A stretch of 64,000 nucleotides of DNA from Bacteriovoracaceae bacterium (GTDB lineage: Bacteria > Bdellovibrionota > Bacteriovoracia > Bacteriovoracales > Bacteriovoracaceae), in contig JABIHA010000018.1 of NCBI GenBank assembly GCA_018649885.1, positions 50,354-114,353 on the forward strand. Direction: 5' to 3'. Position 1 is the first letter of the stretch. Each line of letters opens with the position of its first letter. Positions 41,984 to 50,616 of this stretch are shown here, in pieces. Below the pieces are notes generated by a model. The model was not told where the DNA came from and did not search any database. It was given only the letters and a program-made list of their open reading frames with translations. The position numbers and the translations under genes are program-made.

Positions 41984-43285
41984 GTGACGACAAAAGACTA
42001 TAAGGTAGCTGACTTAACTCTAGCCGATTGGGGTAGAAAAGAAATAGAAATTGCTGAAACTGAGATGCCAGGACTTATGTCTTTGCGTTCTGAGTATAAA
42101 GGCAAAAAACCACTAGCTGGTGCTAAAATAGCGGGTTGCCTTCATATGACCATCCAAACTGCAGTACTTATTGAGACACTTACTGATTTGGGAGCCGAGG
42201 TTCGTTGGTCGTCATGTAATATCTTCTCTACTCAAGATCACGCAGCCGCAGCAATTGCAGCAACGGGTGTTCCAGTTTTTGCTTGGAAAGGTGAAACTGA
42301 GGAAGAAGCTGATTGGTGTATCGAGCAAACTCTTAAGTGGCCTGACGGCTCAGGACTCAACATGATTCTTGATGACGGCGGGGACTTAACACTTATGGTT
42401 CACGAAAGATTTCCTGAGCTTCTTGAAAATATTAAAGGGCTTTCTGAAGAAACGACTACTGGTGTTCACAGACTATATGAGCTGGCCAAAACAGGGGACC
42501 TCAAAGTTCCTGCCATCAACGTTAACGATAGTGTAACAAAATCAAAATTTGATAATCTTTATGGATGTCGTGAGTCTCTAGCAGACGGAATCAAAAGAGC
42601 AACTGATGTAATGGTCGCTGGAAAGGTTTGTGTTGTTGCAGGCTTTGGTGATGTTGGTAAAGGCTGTGCAGAAGCACTTAAAGGCCTTGGTGGAAGAGTT
42701 GTTATCACTGAGATTGATCCAATTTGCGCACTTCAAGCAGCAATGGAAGGTTATCAAGTTGTAGGTATGGATAAAGCAGCTGCAATGGGAGACATCTTTG
42801 TTACTTCTACTGGTTGTTGTGATGTCATCGATGGACAACATTTAGATAAAATGAAAGACAACGCCATCGTATGTAATATTGGCCACTTTGATTCAGAAAT
42901 TAATATTGCTTATTTAAATAATAGAAGTGATGTTAAAAAGGTCGAGATTAAGCCTCAAGTTGATCAGTATATTTACCCAGATAACAAAAAAATAATTGTT
43001 CTTGCCGAAGGAAGACTAGTAAACCTTGGCTGTGCAACAGGGCATCCAAGTTTTGTTATGTCTAACTCTTTTACAAACCAAGTTATGGCCCAAATTGAGT
43101 TATGGGAAAATTTCAAAAACTACGAAAACCAAGTTTATGTTTTACCTAAGGCACTTGACGAAAAAGTGGCTAAACTACACCTTGGTAAGCTTGGGGTTGA
43201 GTTAGAGACTCTGACAAGTAAGCAGTCTGAGTATCTCGGAATTCCAGTTGAAGGACCTTTCAAACCAGAGTTTTATAGATATTAA
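41984..43285 (+). CDS. ahcY: Adenosylhomocysteinase
   Basis: AhcY splits S-adenosylhomocysteine to adenosine and homocysteine, recycling the product of SAM methylation. From the GTG at 41984 it has 433 residues; AGGAGG lies 5 nt before that GTG, and [17 protein letters not shown] is the usual N-terminus. The ATG at 41960 (8 codons longer) has only a distant GAGGA. Motifs: [36 protein letters not shown] site [15 protein letters not shown] and a C-terminus ending PFKPEFYRY, the family's signature end. The divergent ThrB-like kinase also belongs to this amino acid pathway. Confidence 0.96.
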   Translation: MTTKDYKVADLTLADWGRKEIEIAETEMPGLMSLRSEYKGKKPLAGAKIAGCLHMTIQTAVLIETLTDLGAEVRWSSCNIFSTQDHAAAAIAATGVPVFAWKGETEEEADWCIEQTLKWPDGSGLNMILDDGGDLTLMVHERFPELLENIKGLSEETTTGVHRLYELAKTGDLKVPAINVNDSVTKSKFDNLYGCRESLADGIKRATDVMVAGKVCVVAGFGDVGKGCAEALKGLGGRVVITEIDPICALQAAMEGYQVVGMDKAAAMGDIFVTSTGCCDVIDGQHLDKMKDNAIVCNIGHFDSEINIAYLNNRSDVKKVEIKPQVDQYIYPDNKKIIVLAEGRLVNLGCATGHPSFVMSNSFTNQVMAQIELWENFKNYENQVYVLPKALDEKVAKLHLGKLGVELETLTSKQSEYLGIPVEGPFKPEFYRY

Positions 43286-43293
43286 TAAAAACG

Positions 43294-43319
43294 GGCCGGA
43301 TTTATCCGGCCTTTTTTTT
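43294..43319 (+). terminator. Terminator after ahcY
   Basis: GGCCGGA and TCCGGCC pair around TTTA and are followed by nine T. The end overlaps the leader of rpiB, 20 nt downstream, so rpiB may be expressed by read-through or its own promoter. Confidence 0.92.
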
Positions 43320-43339
43320 TGGGTAAAATGGAGACGCTC

Positions 43340-43795
43340 ATGATTGAAAATTTGGCCATTGCTTCAGATCACGCAGCTTTTTTAGAGAAATCAAAATTAA
43401 TTGATTATTTATCTCAGAATTATCCCCAAATTTCGGTTACCGATCTTGGACCTGATACGGAAGCCAGGTGTAACTACCCAGACTTTGCAAGAGCCGTATC
43501 TAAGTCTGTTTCAGAGAGTGAGAATACTTGGGGCATACTGCTGTGTGGATCGGGTATTGGCATGTCTATGGCCGCTAATCGATATAAAAATATACGCGCA
43601 GTGTTATGTCGAACAACTGAGGAAGCTGCACTTTCAAGAGCGCACAACAATTCAAATATACTTTGTCTGGGGGCCAGGATTAGCTCATTCGAGACTTTGT
43701 GTGAAATAACCCAGAGCTGGCTTTCTGCAGAGTTTGAAGGTGGGCGTCACACTGATAGGGTGGCCTTGTTCAATTCCTTGGGTGAAACTCCCTAG
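43340..43795 (+). CDS. rpiB: Ribose-5-phosphate isomerase B
   Basis: 151 residues from the ATG at 43340, preceded by GGAG at a 6-nt distance; earlier starts run into the ahcY terminator. RpiB interconverts ribose 5-phosphate and ribulose 5-phosphate. ASDHAAF at the N-terminus, the catalytic Cys in LLCGSGIGMSMAANRYK and the His in ALSRAHNNSNILCLGAR are present. Length and motifs match RpiB; the LacAB isomerases are less likely. Confidence 0.93.
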   Translation: MIENLAIASDHAAFLEKSKLIDYLSQNYPQISVTDLGPDTEARCNYPDFARAVSKSVSESENTWGILLCGSGIGMSMAANRYKNIRAVLCRTTEEAALSRAHNNSNILCLGARISSFETLCEITQSWLSAEFEGGRHTDRVALFNSLGETP

Positions 43796-43815
43796 CTTTA
43801 TGATATTATAATCAA

Positions 43816-44514
43816 ATGGAGTCAACTCATTACCCAAATAGATTAGAAAGTTTATGTCTTGGAAGTATTTTTACTACTCTTGGCATTGGTTTTTATTACG
43901 CCACAGTCGATAAAAAAATGTTTGAAGCAGTCTATGTTTTAGAGGATGGCCTCATTGAGTGGGCCACAGTCGGTATTTTGTTTTCTGGCTTTTGCCTGTG
44001 TCTGTATAGAGTATTTAATTTGCGAAAAGTTAGAAGACCCTGGTTTCTTTTTTGTACATTACTGCTTGCCTTGATTTTTCTATTTGGGGCCGGCGAGGAG
44101 ATTTCTTGGGGCCAGAGAATGAGCAGTAATAGAATGGCCTCAGAATTTTTTGTTAAACATAACACTCAGCAAGAGACAACTTTCCACAATTTGGTTGTTG
44201 GGGGAGTACGTTTAAATAAAGTAGTCTTTGGAACCGGACTTGGCATATTTATGGGTATTTACCTTCTATTGTTTGGCCTGATGGATCACAAATGGAAAAA
44301 ATTCCACAAATTTATCTCTAGTTTTGCCATTCCACTTCCTAGGTACCACCACATTTTGGCATTTATTTTGATGTTTATTTTGGTCAACCTGGTTCCTTCT
44401 GGGAAAAAAGGTGAGCTAACTGAGTTTGCGGGTTCATTCCTGTTCTTAATGATCGTGCTAAATCCAGTAAACAGTTATCTTTTTTGGAGAGATTCTTCTC
44501 CTGCTGCTCCGTGA
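43816..44514 (+). CDS. Integral membrane protein of unknown function
   Basis: 232 residues with about six membrane helices (for example TTLGIGFYYATV, FLFCTLLLALIFLFG, VFGTGLGIFMGIYLLLFG). A conserved-looking polar motif GAGEEISWGQRM lies between helices 3 and 4, and EE within a membrane border suggests a catalytic or ion site. I have the impression of a widespread uncharacterized family with this motif but cannot name it. It follows rpiB by 20 nt. Confidence 0.65.
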   Translation: MESTHYPNRLESLCLGSIFTTLGIGFYYATVDKKMFEAVYVLEDGLIEWATVGILFSGFCLCLYRVFNLRKVRRPWFLFCTLLLALIFLFGAGEEISWGQRMSSNRMASEFFVKHNTQQETTFHNLVVGGVRLNKVVFGTGLGIFMGIYLLLFGLMDHKWKKFHKFISSFAIPLPRYHHILAFILMFILVNLVPSGKKGELTEFAGSFLFLMIVLNPVNSYLFWRDSSPAAP

Positions 44515-44613
44515 ACTTCCTGGCCAAGGTTAACAAGACTTTGCTATAAGTTGACTCTGTAAAATTTGTTTTATGCGCCCAGTCTTGAGGCGTTTTGATC
44601 TAAGGGAGATAAG

Positions 44614-44712
44614 ATGGCATCAGGTAGCCGCCACAGAAGAAAGCACGGTAAGGGCAGAAGAAAAAGAGGAAGCAAGTACAGAAGATCTATGAGACTTCGT
44701 CGTAAGAAATAA
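44614..44712 (+). CDS. Very small basic protein (32 residues)
   Basis: ATG with GGAG 6 nt upstream; the product is MASGSRHRRKHGKGRRKRGS followed by KYRRSMRLRRKK. About half the residues are Arg or Lys. It ends in a terminator 24 nt later and has its own leader. Such short basic proteins resemble extra ribosomal proteins (bS22/Thx or the AURKAIP1/COX24-type bacterial peptides), though the match is only in composition and length. RNA or ribosome binding is likely. Confidence 0.7.
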   Translation: MASGSRHRRKHGKGRRKRGSKYRRSMRLRRKK

Positions 44713-44735
44713 TAAATAGTATCTAAAATATATAG

Positions 44736-44763
44736 AGGTCAGGTCCATTGGACTTGACCTTTT
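44736..44763 (+). terminator. Terminator after the small basic gene
   Basis: AGGTCAGGTCC and GGACTTGACCT pair with one mismatch around a short ATT loop, followed by TTT. It ends the 32-residue gene's transcript and may also serve the convergent DCC gene. Confidence 0.75.
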
Positions 44764-44813
44764 CATATCTCTAAACTGATCACACTTGAAGTCTAAGCTG
44801 GGATCAGTTTAAA

Positions 44814-45209
44814 TTATTTTCTTCTATAAGTTTTTGATCTATTACAATTCTTGCAGCCTGTAAGGCTCGATTTTCTGTAATGATTAACGGCGCTGTAGAA
44901 GAAATCCACAACTTTTTCACCCATTTTTGTTTCAAGTAGCCAGGCGTGTTTAGAAATACTTGGAAAGTTTGAAGCAAGGTAAACAACTACTTCACTGCCT
45001 TTGTGTATTTTGCCATTTTCATCAATTAGATGAACATATTCCATACACTCTTTGGGGTCTAACTCGGGGAACTGTTCATAAACCTCTTTGCTATTTACAG
45101 GTAGATAGCTAACACTTTTTTCAGTGTCTATGCGTTCAAGCGCCATTTTGAATCTATTGCAAAGTTGGCACTCACTATCAAAAAGAAGAATTGGAAGCTT
45201 TAAGTTCAT
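44814..45209 (-). CDS. DCC-family thiol-disulfide oxidoreductase-like protein (DUF393)
   Basis: 131 residues from the ATG at 45209 (or three codons longer). The family motif is seen as LLFDSECQLCNRF, a DxxCxxC form of the usual DxxCxxC site, followed by a thioredoxin-like layout (VSYLPVNSKEV, VHLIDENGKIHKGSEVVVYL). Cellular role of the family is not established; redox activity is inferred. The 250-nt gap to the next gene (45219-45458) shows no RNA or gene I can support. Confidence 0.8.
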   Translation of the reverse strand: MNLKLPILLFDSECQLCNRFKMALERIDTEKSVSYLPVNSKEVYEQFPELDPKECMEYVHLIDENGKIHKGSEVVVYLASNFPSISKHAWLLETKMGEKVVDFFYSAVNHYRKSSLTGCKNCNRSKTYRRK

Positions 45210-45458
45210 AGTACCCATCGATTGTTCGCAAACACTTTTCCACTATAACCTAATTGTGTTGAATAATAAAATTTCTGCTTCACTTGGTGGAATTTTTACC
45301 GATATTACTCTGTTCAGAAACCTAGGGGGCTGCAGCTTGTATGGAAATACTTGGCGAGTGATCATCACTTTTATTGCCAGCAGTATATTTTTACTTTTTT
45401 CTCTACAAAGAGTGGGTTTCTTTACTTCATTTTAATAGGTTCAATAAATTTCTTGTAA

Positions 45459-47048
45459 TCAATTATTTAAATTTAGTTTTTCCCAGCCACTCATCCTATA
45501 GCGATGAGAGAGGATATCGAAGATTTGTTTACTACTATCTTTGTTTATTTGAGCGCTATTATGTGCCTTTTCAGCAAACCTTAGAACAGAGGCTTTGGGT
45601 CTTTTTGATTTTTTACCTTTGGCATATTTTTTGGACTTAGATCTTCCTCTTCTGCGATTTGTGCCATAGCGAACTTTTTTAGAACGCTTTTGCCTTTTCA
45701 TGCGCGAGAGAAGTTTTCGCCCAAAACTGCCTTTACTGTTACTTCTAAAATTCTTAGATCCGGCATTGCTGGGAAGAGAAGCAGCAAAAGCGGCTGAAAG
45801 TCTTGGAATGCCAGCATTCATCAAGGCTTCTGCGGCGGGCCCACTACCACCACTAGAATTGAAGGTTGCGAGTGCCTTATTTAGGTCTGGATCTTTAGCT
45901 GCCATTTTTCTACTTATGGCCATTAGCTGTCCTGCCAGAGCTTCTCCTGAGGCACCATCGTAGGAGCCTGTAGACAACGCATCGGCGATGGGGCCAGTGG
46001 CTCCAGCATAGGCACCACCTAGATCCATTCCACCTAATGTGGAGTTAAAAGCCGTTTTAAAACAGGTATTAGAGGTGGCACAATTACAGCTTGGATCAGC
46101 TTGTAAATTACCATCGACACAGGCAACTCCCACTTGTCCCGATGTGATCCTCGCGCCTGCCTCTGTAGGGAGGCAATATTGCGGGTCGTACATATTTGCA
46201 GTTTGAGCGCAGTAACACTGAGGATCAGTGGTCGGGGCACATTCTCCAAGGCCTGGCAGCTGAGCTGCTAATTCATTGGCCATGTCTCTGTACTTTCTAT
46301 GTTTTTCCATTTTGGCAAAATAGTATCCCGCTAGTATTGATGCTGATCCAAACTTGAGTATGAATTGTCCTGCGTTTTGCTTAACAAGACCTTTATTAGT
46401 CGCTGCAAGGCCCAGGTAGCATACAGAAGTAGATGAGTAGGTAATGGCCTTAGTAAGGGATGTTTTTCTGTAAGTGTCGTGAGTATTGGCCATGGCAGAA
46501 ATATATTCTCTTTGACGAGTATCTTCAGAAGCTTCTGCTACATCGTTTTCAATTTTAGATTGCTCTATGGCATTCCAAGCAGCAGCGCCTGCTTCTCCGG
46601 CCATAGGAATAAAAGCGCAGAAATCTTGAACTTCTTTTTCATCATCATCTTTTTTTGAGTCAGATTTTTTTGAAGATTCGGAATTTGTTTCCTCCGCTTT
46701 ACCTTCACCTTTAGCTGTATCAGCTCCTTTAGTTTCGGCTTTGGAGATCTTGAAGCTCCCACCTCCTGTGGCCAGTAGCATTGGCATAAAAGCTGAGTAA
46801 GCTTTTGAAGCTGACTCTATCAGCATATCAAATGTAGAATCAGTATTTCCCTCACAAAGTTTGGTGGCCTTTTCGCTTGAAGCACACAATTCATTATATT
46901 TATCATCGTGGTACTGTTCGTTGTAATAATCATTCGCCTGTTCAAGTTCTTCTTCTGTGTGGGCACCCTTGACTGTGAAGTCCTGTGCCGCGAGCCCTGC
47001 GGTGAAAAATATGCTGATAAATAGAGTTAATAATTTTTTGATTCCCAT
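45459..47048 (-). CDS. Large secreted protein with basic C-terminus
   Basis: 529 residues with a clear signal peptide (MGIKKLLTLFISIFFTAGLA, then AQ). Residues about 100-150 are low-complexity Lys/Glu/Ser (KGEGKAEETNSESSKKSDSK). Two short hydrophobic stretches lie near 205-240. A Cys-rich part (GECAPTTDPQCYCAQTANMY and DPSCNCATSNTCF) suggests disulfides. The last 100 residues are strongly basic (RMKRQKRSKKVRYGTNRRRG). No family recognised. It may be a predation- or surface-related protein, as many such orphan secreted proteins are in this bacterial group. Confidence 0.75.
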   Translation of the reverse strand: MGIKKLLTLFISIFFTAGLAAQDFTVKGAHTEEELEQANDYYNEQYHDDKYNELCASSEKATKLCEGNTDSTFDMLIESASKAYSAFMPMLLATGGGSFKISKAETKGADTAKGEGKAEETNSESSKKSDSKKDDDEKEVQDFCAFIPMAGEAGAAAWNAIEQSKIENDVAEASEDTRQREYISAMANTHDTYRKTSLTKAITYSSTSVCYLGLAATNKGLVKQNAGQFILKFGSASILAGYYFAKMEKHRKYRDMANELAAQLPGLGECAPTTDPQCYCAQTANMYDPQYCLPTEAGARITSGQVGVACVDGNLQADPSCNCATSNTCFKTAFNSTLGGMDLGGAYAGATGPIADALSTGSYDGASGEALAGQLMAISRKMAAKDPDLNKALATFNSSGGSGPAAEALMNAGIPRLSAAFAASLPSNAGSKNFRSNSKGSFGRKLLSRMKRQKRSKKVRYGTNRRRGRSKSKKYAKGKKSKRPKASVLRFAEKAHNSAQINKDSSKQIFDILSHRYRMSGWEKLNLNN

Positions 47049-47173
47049 TTATTCCTCTTCCTATGTCTTTAGAAATTATAGCATTCTCGTAGTGAGGCTT
47101 TTAGGCCTGTGCCATTTTTTCCAGGTGAATTTGTCTTATTTCAACAAGTTGGATGGAAGATAACGCAGCTTTT

Positions 47174-47185
47174 AGTCAACTGACT
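47174..47185. promoter_or_regulatory. Small inverted repeat upstream of the DtxR-type gene
   Basis: AGTCA-AC-TGACT is a 12-bp inverted repeat, 81 bp before the regulator's ATG. Position allows autoregulation, but the repeat is short and may be chance. Confidence 0.25.
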
Positions 47186-47265
47186 GGAATTACAGGAGAA
47201 ATTGACGAAATAACTCCTAATTGTCTATAAAGATGTGAAGCTTTAAATTACCTGGGGGTACAACA

Positions 47266-47796
47266 ATGAGTGGCATTCATCGAAATTCAGAAAATGATCT
47301 CTCACATTCAATGGCCCATTACCTTTTGACCGTTCATAAATTAAAAGAGCAAAAAGGTTATGCAAGGGTTACAGATATAGCCAAAGACCTTGGACTTACC
47401 AAGGGGAGCGTTTCTACCGCTATAAATAATTTAAAAAAACGCAGCTTAATTGTTGAAGAAGATGAAAGTAAATTTTTGTCCCTTTCGGCACAAGGCCACA
47501 ATATCGTTCACCATATTCTTTCATCGAGAACTCTTCTATTTTATTTTCTGAGAGATTTTATTGGCGTTGAGGAAGGGGACGCTAAAAGAGATTCCTGTTT
47601 GATGGAGCATTTAATAGGTCAGCAAACAAGAGAAAAGCTATTTACCTTTATGAAGGATTTATCCTGCGCATGTGAAGAAAAAGATATCTCTATCCTTGGA
47701 AAATTTAACACTTCTTTAAATCTATGTGACTATAAAGATGCTGGAGATTTTATCGAAAGTCAGGAGGGTGACAGCTATCTACAAGACAAAGTGTAG
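47266..47796 (+). CDS. DtxR/MntR-family metal-dependent regulator
   Basis: 176 residues. A winged helix (GYARVTDIAKDLGLTKGSVS, then LKKRSLIVEEDESKFLSLS) is followed by a dimerization domain with KRDSCLMEHLIGQQT, which aligns with the metal-binding Cys/Glu/His segment of DtxR and MntR. It lacks an SH3-like third domain, as in MntR. It should repress metal uptake genes when Fe or Mn is abundant. Its targets are unknown, but a Fur-box-like site lies 0.7 kb downstream. Confidence 0.85.
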   Translation: MSGIHRNSENDLSHSMAHYLLTVHKLKEQKGYARVTDIAKDLGLTKGSVSTAINNLKKRSLIVEEDESKFLSLSAQGHNIVHHILSSRTLLFYFLRDFIGVEEGDAKRDSCLMEHLIGQQTREKLFTFMKDLSCACEEKDISILGKFNTSLNLCDYKDAGDFIESQEGDSYLQDKV

Positions 47797-48493
47797 TAAA
47801 TTATTTTTCACCATGCTTGTCATCTTGGTACCAGGAATTTCCCTTGGCTCTCAAATGGGTTTTTGCTTCCACAGATCTGTTTCTCTTTCAAAAGTACAAT
47901 CAGAGGTCAGGCCTTTTTTAATTGATGGTGAAAAACTTCATGTCAGATCAAGTCTTCACTGCCTTGAAGGCGATCTTAGAAGTTCAAGGGCCAATTTTCT
48001 GAGAAAGTTTTTTTCGCGTAAATATGCTCTTATAAAAACTTATGGAACCGAAGGCGACATAGATGTAAATGCAGCGAGATCAATGTGTCGAATCCAGCTC
48101 ATTGAGCAGGGTGGGGGCATAAGTAAGACTCGTAGTGTTAATGTCGGTAGGAATTCAAAAGCCAGAGATAGTGAAACAAAAAATTCTGGTGAAAAAATCA
48201 CAAGACTGACTCTATCAAGTGGTCTTCCTGGCAAGATATCAATTAATGGTGAGCGAGTTACTATTATTTGCCACAAAAAAAGAAGTGACTTACATCAAAT
48301 TGAGCTAACGAGGATAGGTCCTGATGGAAGTGTTAGCACCTCATTTTATGCACAAAAAGGTCAGAGATTGAATATCGGTAGTTTTTCTGACAATGGGCAG
48401 GGAAGTCAAAGGAAGCTAGGTACAAAATCAAGCCTGTCTTATTCCTCAACGCATGGAAAATCTAATAAAACTTACTACATTTTAGTTCAGTAA
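47768..48493 (+). CDS. Secreted protein of unknown function
   Basis: About 241 residues from a GTG at 47768, chosen because it gives a normal signal peptide (KLFFTMLVILVPGISLGSQ); AGGAGG touches the GTG directly, so the true start could be elsewhere. It overlaps the end of the DtxR-type gene by 29 nt. The mature part is rich in Ser/Lys/Arg, with a repeat of the GKISINGERVTI type and four Cys. No family recognised. Confidence 0.6.
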   Translation: MTAIYKTKCSKLFFTMLVILVPGISLGSQMGFCFHRSVSLSKVQSEVRPFLIDGEKLHVRSSLHCLEGDLRSSRANFLRKFFSRKYALIKTYGTEGDIDVNAARSMCRIQLIEQGGGISKTRSVNVGRNSKARDSETKNSGEKITRLTLSSGLPGKISINGERVTIICHKKRSDLHQIELTRIGPDGSVSTSFYAQKGQRLNIGSFSDNGQGSQRKLGTKSSLSYSSTHGKSNKTYYILVQ

Positions 48494-48525
48494 TCTCCTT
48501 TGTAACAAGGACCGTACTCGTATAG

Positions 48526-48544
48526 ACTAATGATTATCATTATT
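48526..48544. promoter_or_regulatory. Fur-box-like site upstream of the M3 peptidase
   Basis: The 19 bases match the classical Fur consensus (GATAATGATAATCATTATC) at 15 positions and contain AATGATTATCATT. The site lies 28 nt before the TTG start and just after a TATAGA -10-like hexamer, where a repressor would block transcription. Confidence 0.55.
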
Positions 48545-48572
48545 TGAAATCTAAGTTTTTAGGAGTACTGAG

Positions 48573-50606
48573 TTGAATCCATTTTTACAAGAATTTGATA
48601 CACCTTTTGGTGCGGTGCCTTTTGATAAAATAGAGAATTCCCACTACATGGAGGCTCTTGGGCACTTTATCTTGGGCAGTCACAAGTCCATGGAAGATAT
48701 CAAGAGTAATGGCGAGGAAGTCACCTTCGAGAATACTATATTGGCACTTGAAAATTTAACTGAGCCTATTGAATTTATAGAGCAGGTATTCACCAATATT
48801 TATAGTGCAGAGTCTAATGATGAGGTTCGAGAAATTGCAAAAGATTTCTCTCCCCTTGCTCAGAAATTTACCAATGATATTTTGCTCGATCCAGGTATTT
48901 TTGCACGTGTAAAAGAGCTCTATGGAAAACGTAGCGATCTTGGACTAAGTAGTGAGCAGATGACTCTGCTTAATAAATACTATAAAGATTTTACGAGAGG
49001 TGGGGCACTTCTTGATGATGAATCAAAAAAGAGAGTCAAAGATATCGATGAGGAGTTGACTAATTTATCTCTTAGTTTTTCTGACAATCTATTGAGTTCA
49101 ACCAATGAATATTTTCTTGAGATTACTAATGTTAGCGATCTTAAAGGATTACCTCAAACTGCTATTGATGCAGCTAAAGAGGAAGCAGTAAAAAAAGAGC
49201 TTCCGAACTCATGGGTTATTAATCTTCAGTTTCCTAGCTTTTTTCCCTTTGTAACTTATGCTGAAAACAGGTCAAAGAGAAAAGAGCTCTATGAAGCCTA
49301 CGGAAAAAGGGGCTATACCAAAGATAATGACAATAGAGAAAATATATTAAAAATTGCAAAACTTAGATCTGAAAGAGCAAAGCTACTCGATTATGAGACA
49401 CACTCTCACTATGTATTAGATGATCGAATGGCCAAAACGCCTGAGAAAGTAATGGAGTTTTTAGAATATATTAAAACGAAGGCTTATCCTTTCGCCGACA
49501 AGGATTATGAAGAAGTTCAAGAGTTTGCAAAAAAAATGGATGGACTGTCTAAGCTTGAAGCGTGGGATTATAAATACTATTTCGAAAAATTAAAAAAAGA
49601 AAAATTTGATATTGATGATGAAGTACTGAGACCATTTTTTAAACTTGAAAATGTTGTTAGCGGTGCATTTCAAGTTGCTGAACTTCTCCATGATCTGGAA
49701 TTTAATGAAGTAAATAATATTCCCAAGTATCATTCAGATGTAAAAACTTACGAAGTAGTAAACAAAGATACAGGTGATTTTGTTGGCCTTTTTTACACTG
49801 ACTTCTTTCCACGTGAAGGTAAGAGATCTGGTGCGTGGATGACGGCCTATAGAACACAGGGATTAAATAAGGGAAATGTAGAACGACCTCACGTTTCAAT
49901 TGTTTGTAATTTTACAAAGCCTACAAAAGACAAACCAAGTCTTTTGAACTTGAATGAGGTTTTGACACTTTTTCATGAATTTGGTCACGCTCTTCACGGC
50001 CTTCTGTCTAATGTGACTTTTCGCTCTCTTGCAAGCCCAAATGTTAAATGGGACTTTGTTGAGTTGCCAAGTCAGGTCTTAGAAAATTGGGTGTATGAAA
50101 AAGAATGCTTGGATTTATTTGCAAAGCATTTCGAGACGGGTGCACCGATTGAAGCTAAGTATGTTGAAAAAATAAAAGAATCGAGCACCTTCCACGAAGG
50201 AATGGCCACAATGAGGCAAGTTAGCTTTGCCATGTTAGACATGGCCTGGCACTTCGATACAGACCCCAACACTATTGATGACGTTGTAAAGTTTGAAAGA
50301 AGAGTTATGGATAAGACACGAGTTTTTCCAAGAACTCTCGATAGCATGTCCTCAACAGCCTTTGGGCATATTTTCTCTGGTGGATATTCATCAGGATATT
50401 ATAGTTATAAATGGGCCGAAGTGCTGGATGCAGACGCCTTTGAACATTTTAAGACCAATGGCATTTTCAACAAAGAGATCTCCAAAAAATTTCGAGAGTG
50501 TATTCTTGAAAAGGGAGGGACAGAGGAGCCAATGAAGCTTTACAAGATGTTTAGAGGGAGCGCCCCAGATCCAAGTGCACTTCTTCGTAGGGCCGGATTA
50601 CTATAG
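48573..50606 (+). CDS. M3-family oligopeptidase (PrlC/Dcp-like)
   Basis: 677 residues from a TTG start with AGGAG 7 nt upstream. The zinc site HEFGHALHG is near residue 468, followed by the Glu ligand region (PSQVLENWVYE). The N-terminal PFGAVPFDKIENSHYMEAL is typical of M3A peptidases such as PrlC and Dcp. No signal peptide, so cytoplasmic; it would degrade short peptides, for a predator possibly prey-derived ones. Its promoter carries the Fur-box-like site. Confidence 0.94.
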   Translation: MNPFLQEFDTPFGAVPFDKIENSHYMEALGHFILGSHKSMEDIKSNGEEVTFENTILALENLTEPIEFIEQVFTNIYSAESNDEVREIAKDFSPLAQKFTNDILLDPGIFARVKELYGKRSDLGLSSEQMTLLNKYYKDFTRGGALLDDESKKRVKDIDEELTNLSLSFSDNLLSSTNEYFLEITNVSDLKGLPQTAIDAAKEEAVKKELPNSWVINLQFPSFFPFVTYAENRSKRKELYEAYGKRGYTKDNDNRENILKIAKLRSERAKLLDYETHSHYVLDDRMAKTPEKVMEFLEYIKTKAYPFADKDYEEVQEFAKKMDGLSKLEAWDYKYYFEKLKKEKFDIDDEVLRPFFKLENVVSGAFQVAELLHDLEFNEVNNIPKYHSDVKTYEVVNKDTGDFVGLFYTDFFPREGKRSGAWMTAYRTQGLNKGNVERPHVSIVCNFTKPTKDKPSLLNLNEVLTLFHEFGHALHGLLSNVTFRSLASPNVKWDFVELPSQVLENWVYEKECLDLFAKHFETGAPIEAKYVEKIKESSTFHEGMATMRQVSFAMLDMAWHFDTDPNTIDDVVKFERRVMDKTRVFPRTLDSMSSTAFGHIFSGGYSSGYYSYKWAEVLDADAFEHFKTNGIFNKEISKKFRECILEKGGTEEPMKLYKMFRGSAPDPSALLRRAGLL

Positions 50607-50616
50607 GTTTAATTAG

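Noticed and set aside
45124..45640. Rightward ORFs of 103 and 88 codons between the DCC gene and the large secreted protein gene
   Set aside because: They overlap both real genes on the opposite strand and resemble no protein; composition is what AT-rich intergenic sequence gives.
47726..47768. ATG at 47726 as the start of the secreted protein after the DtxR-type gene
   Set aside because: No ribosome site, and it adds residues ahead of a signal peptide that fits better from the GTG at 47768.
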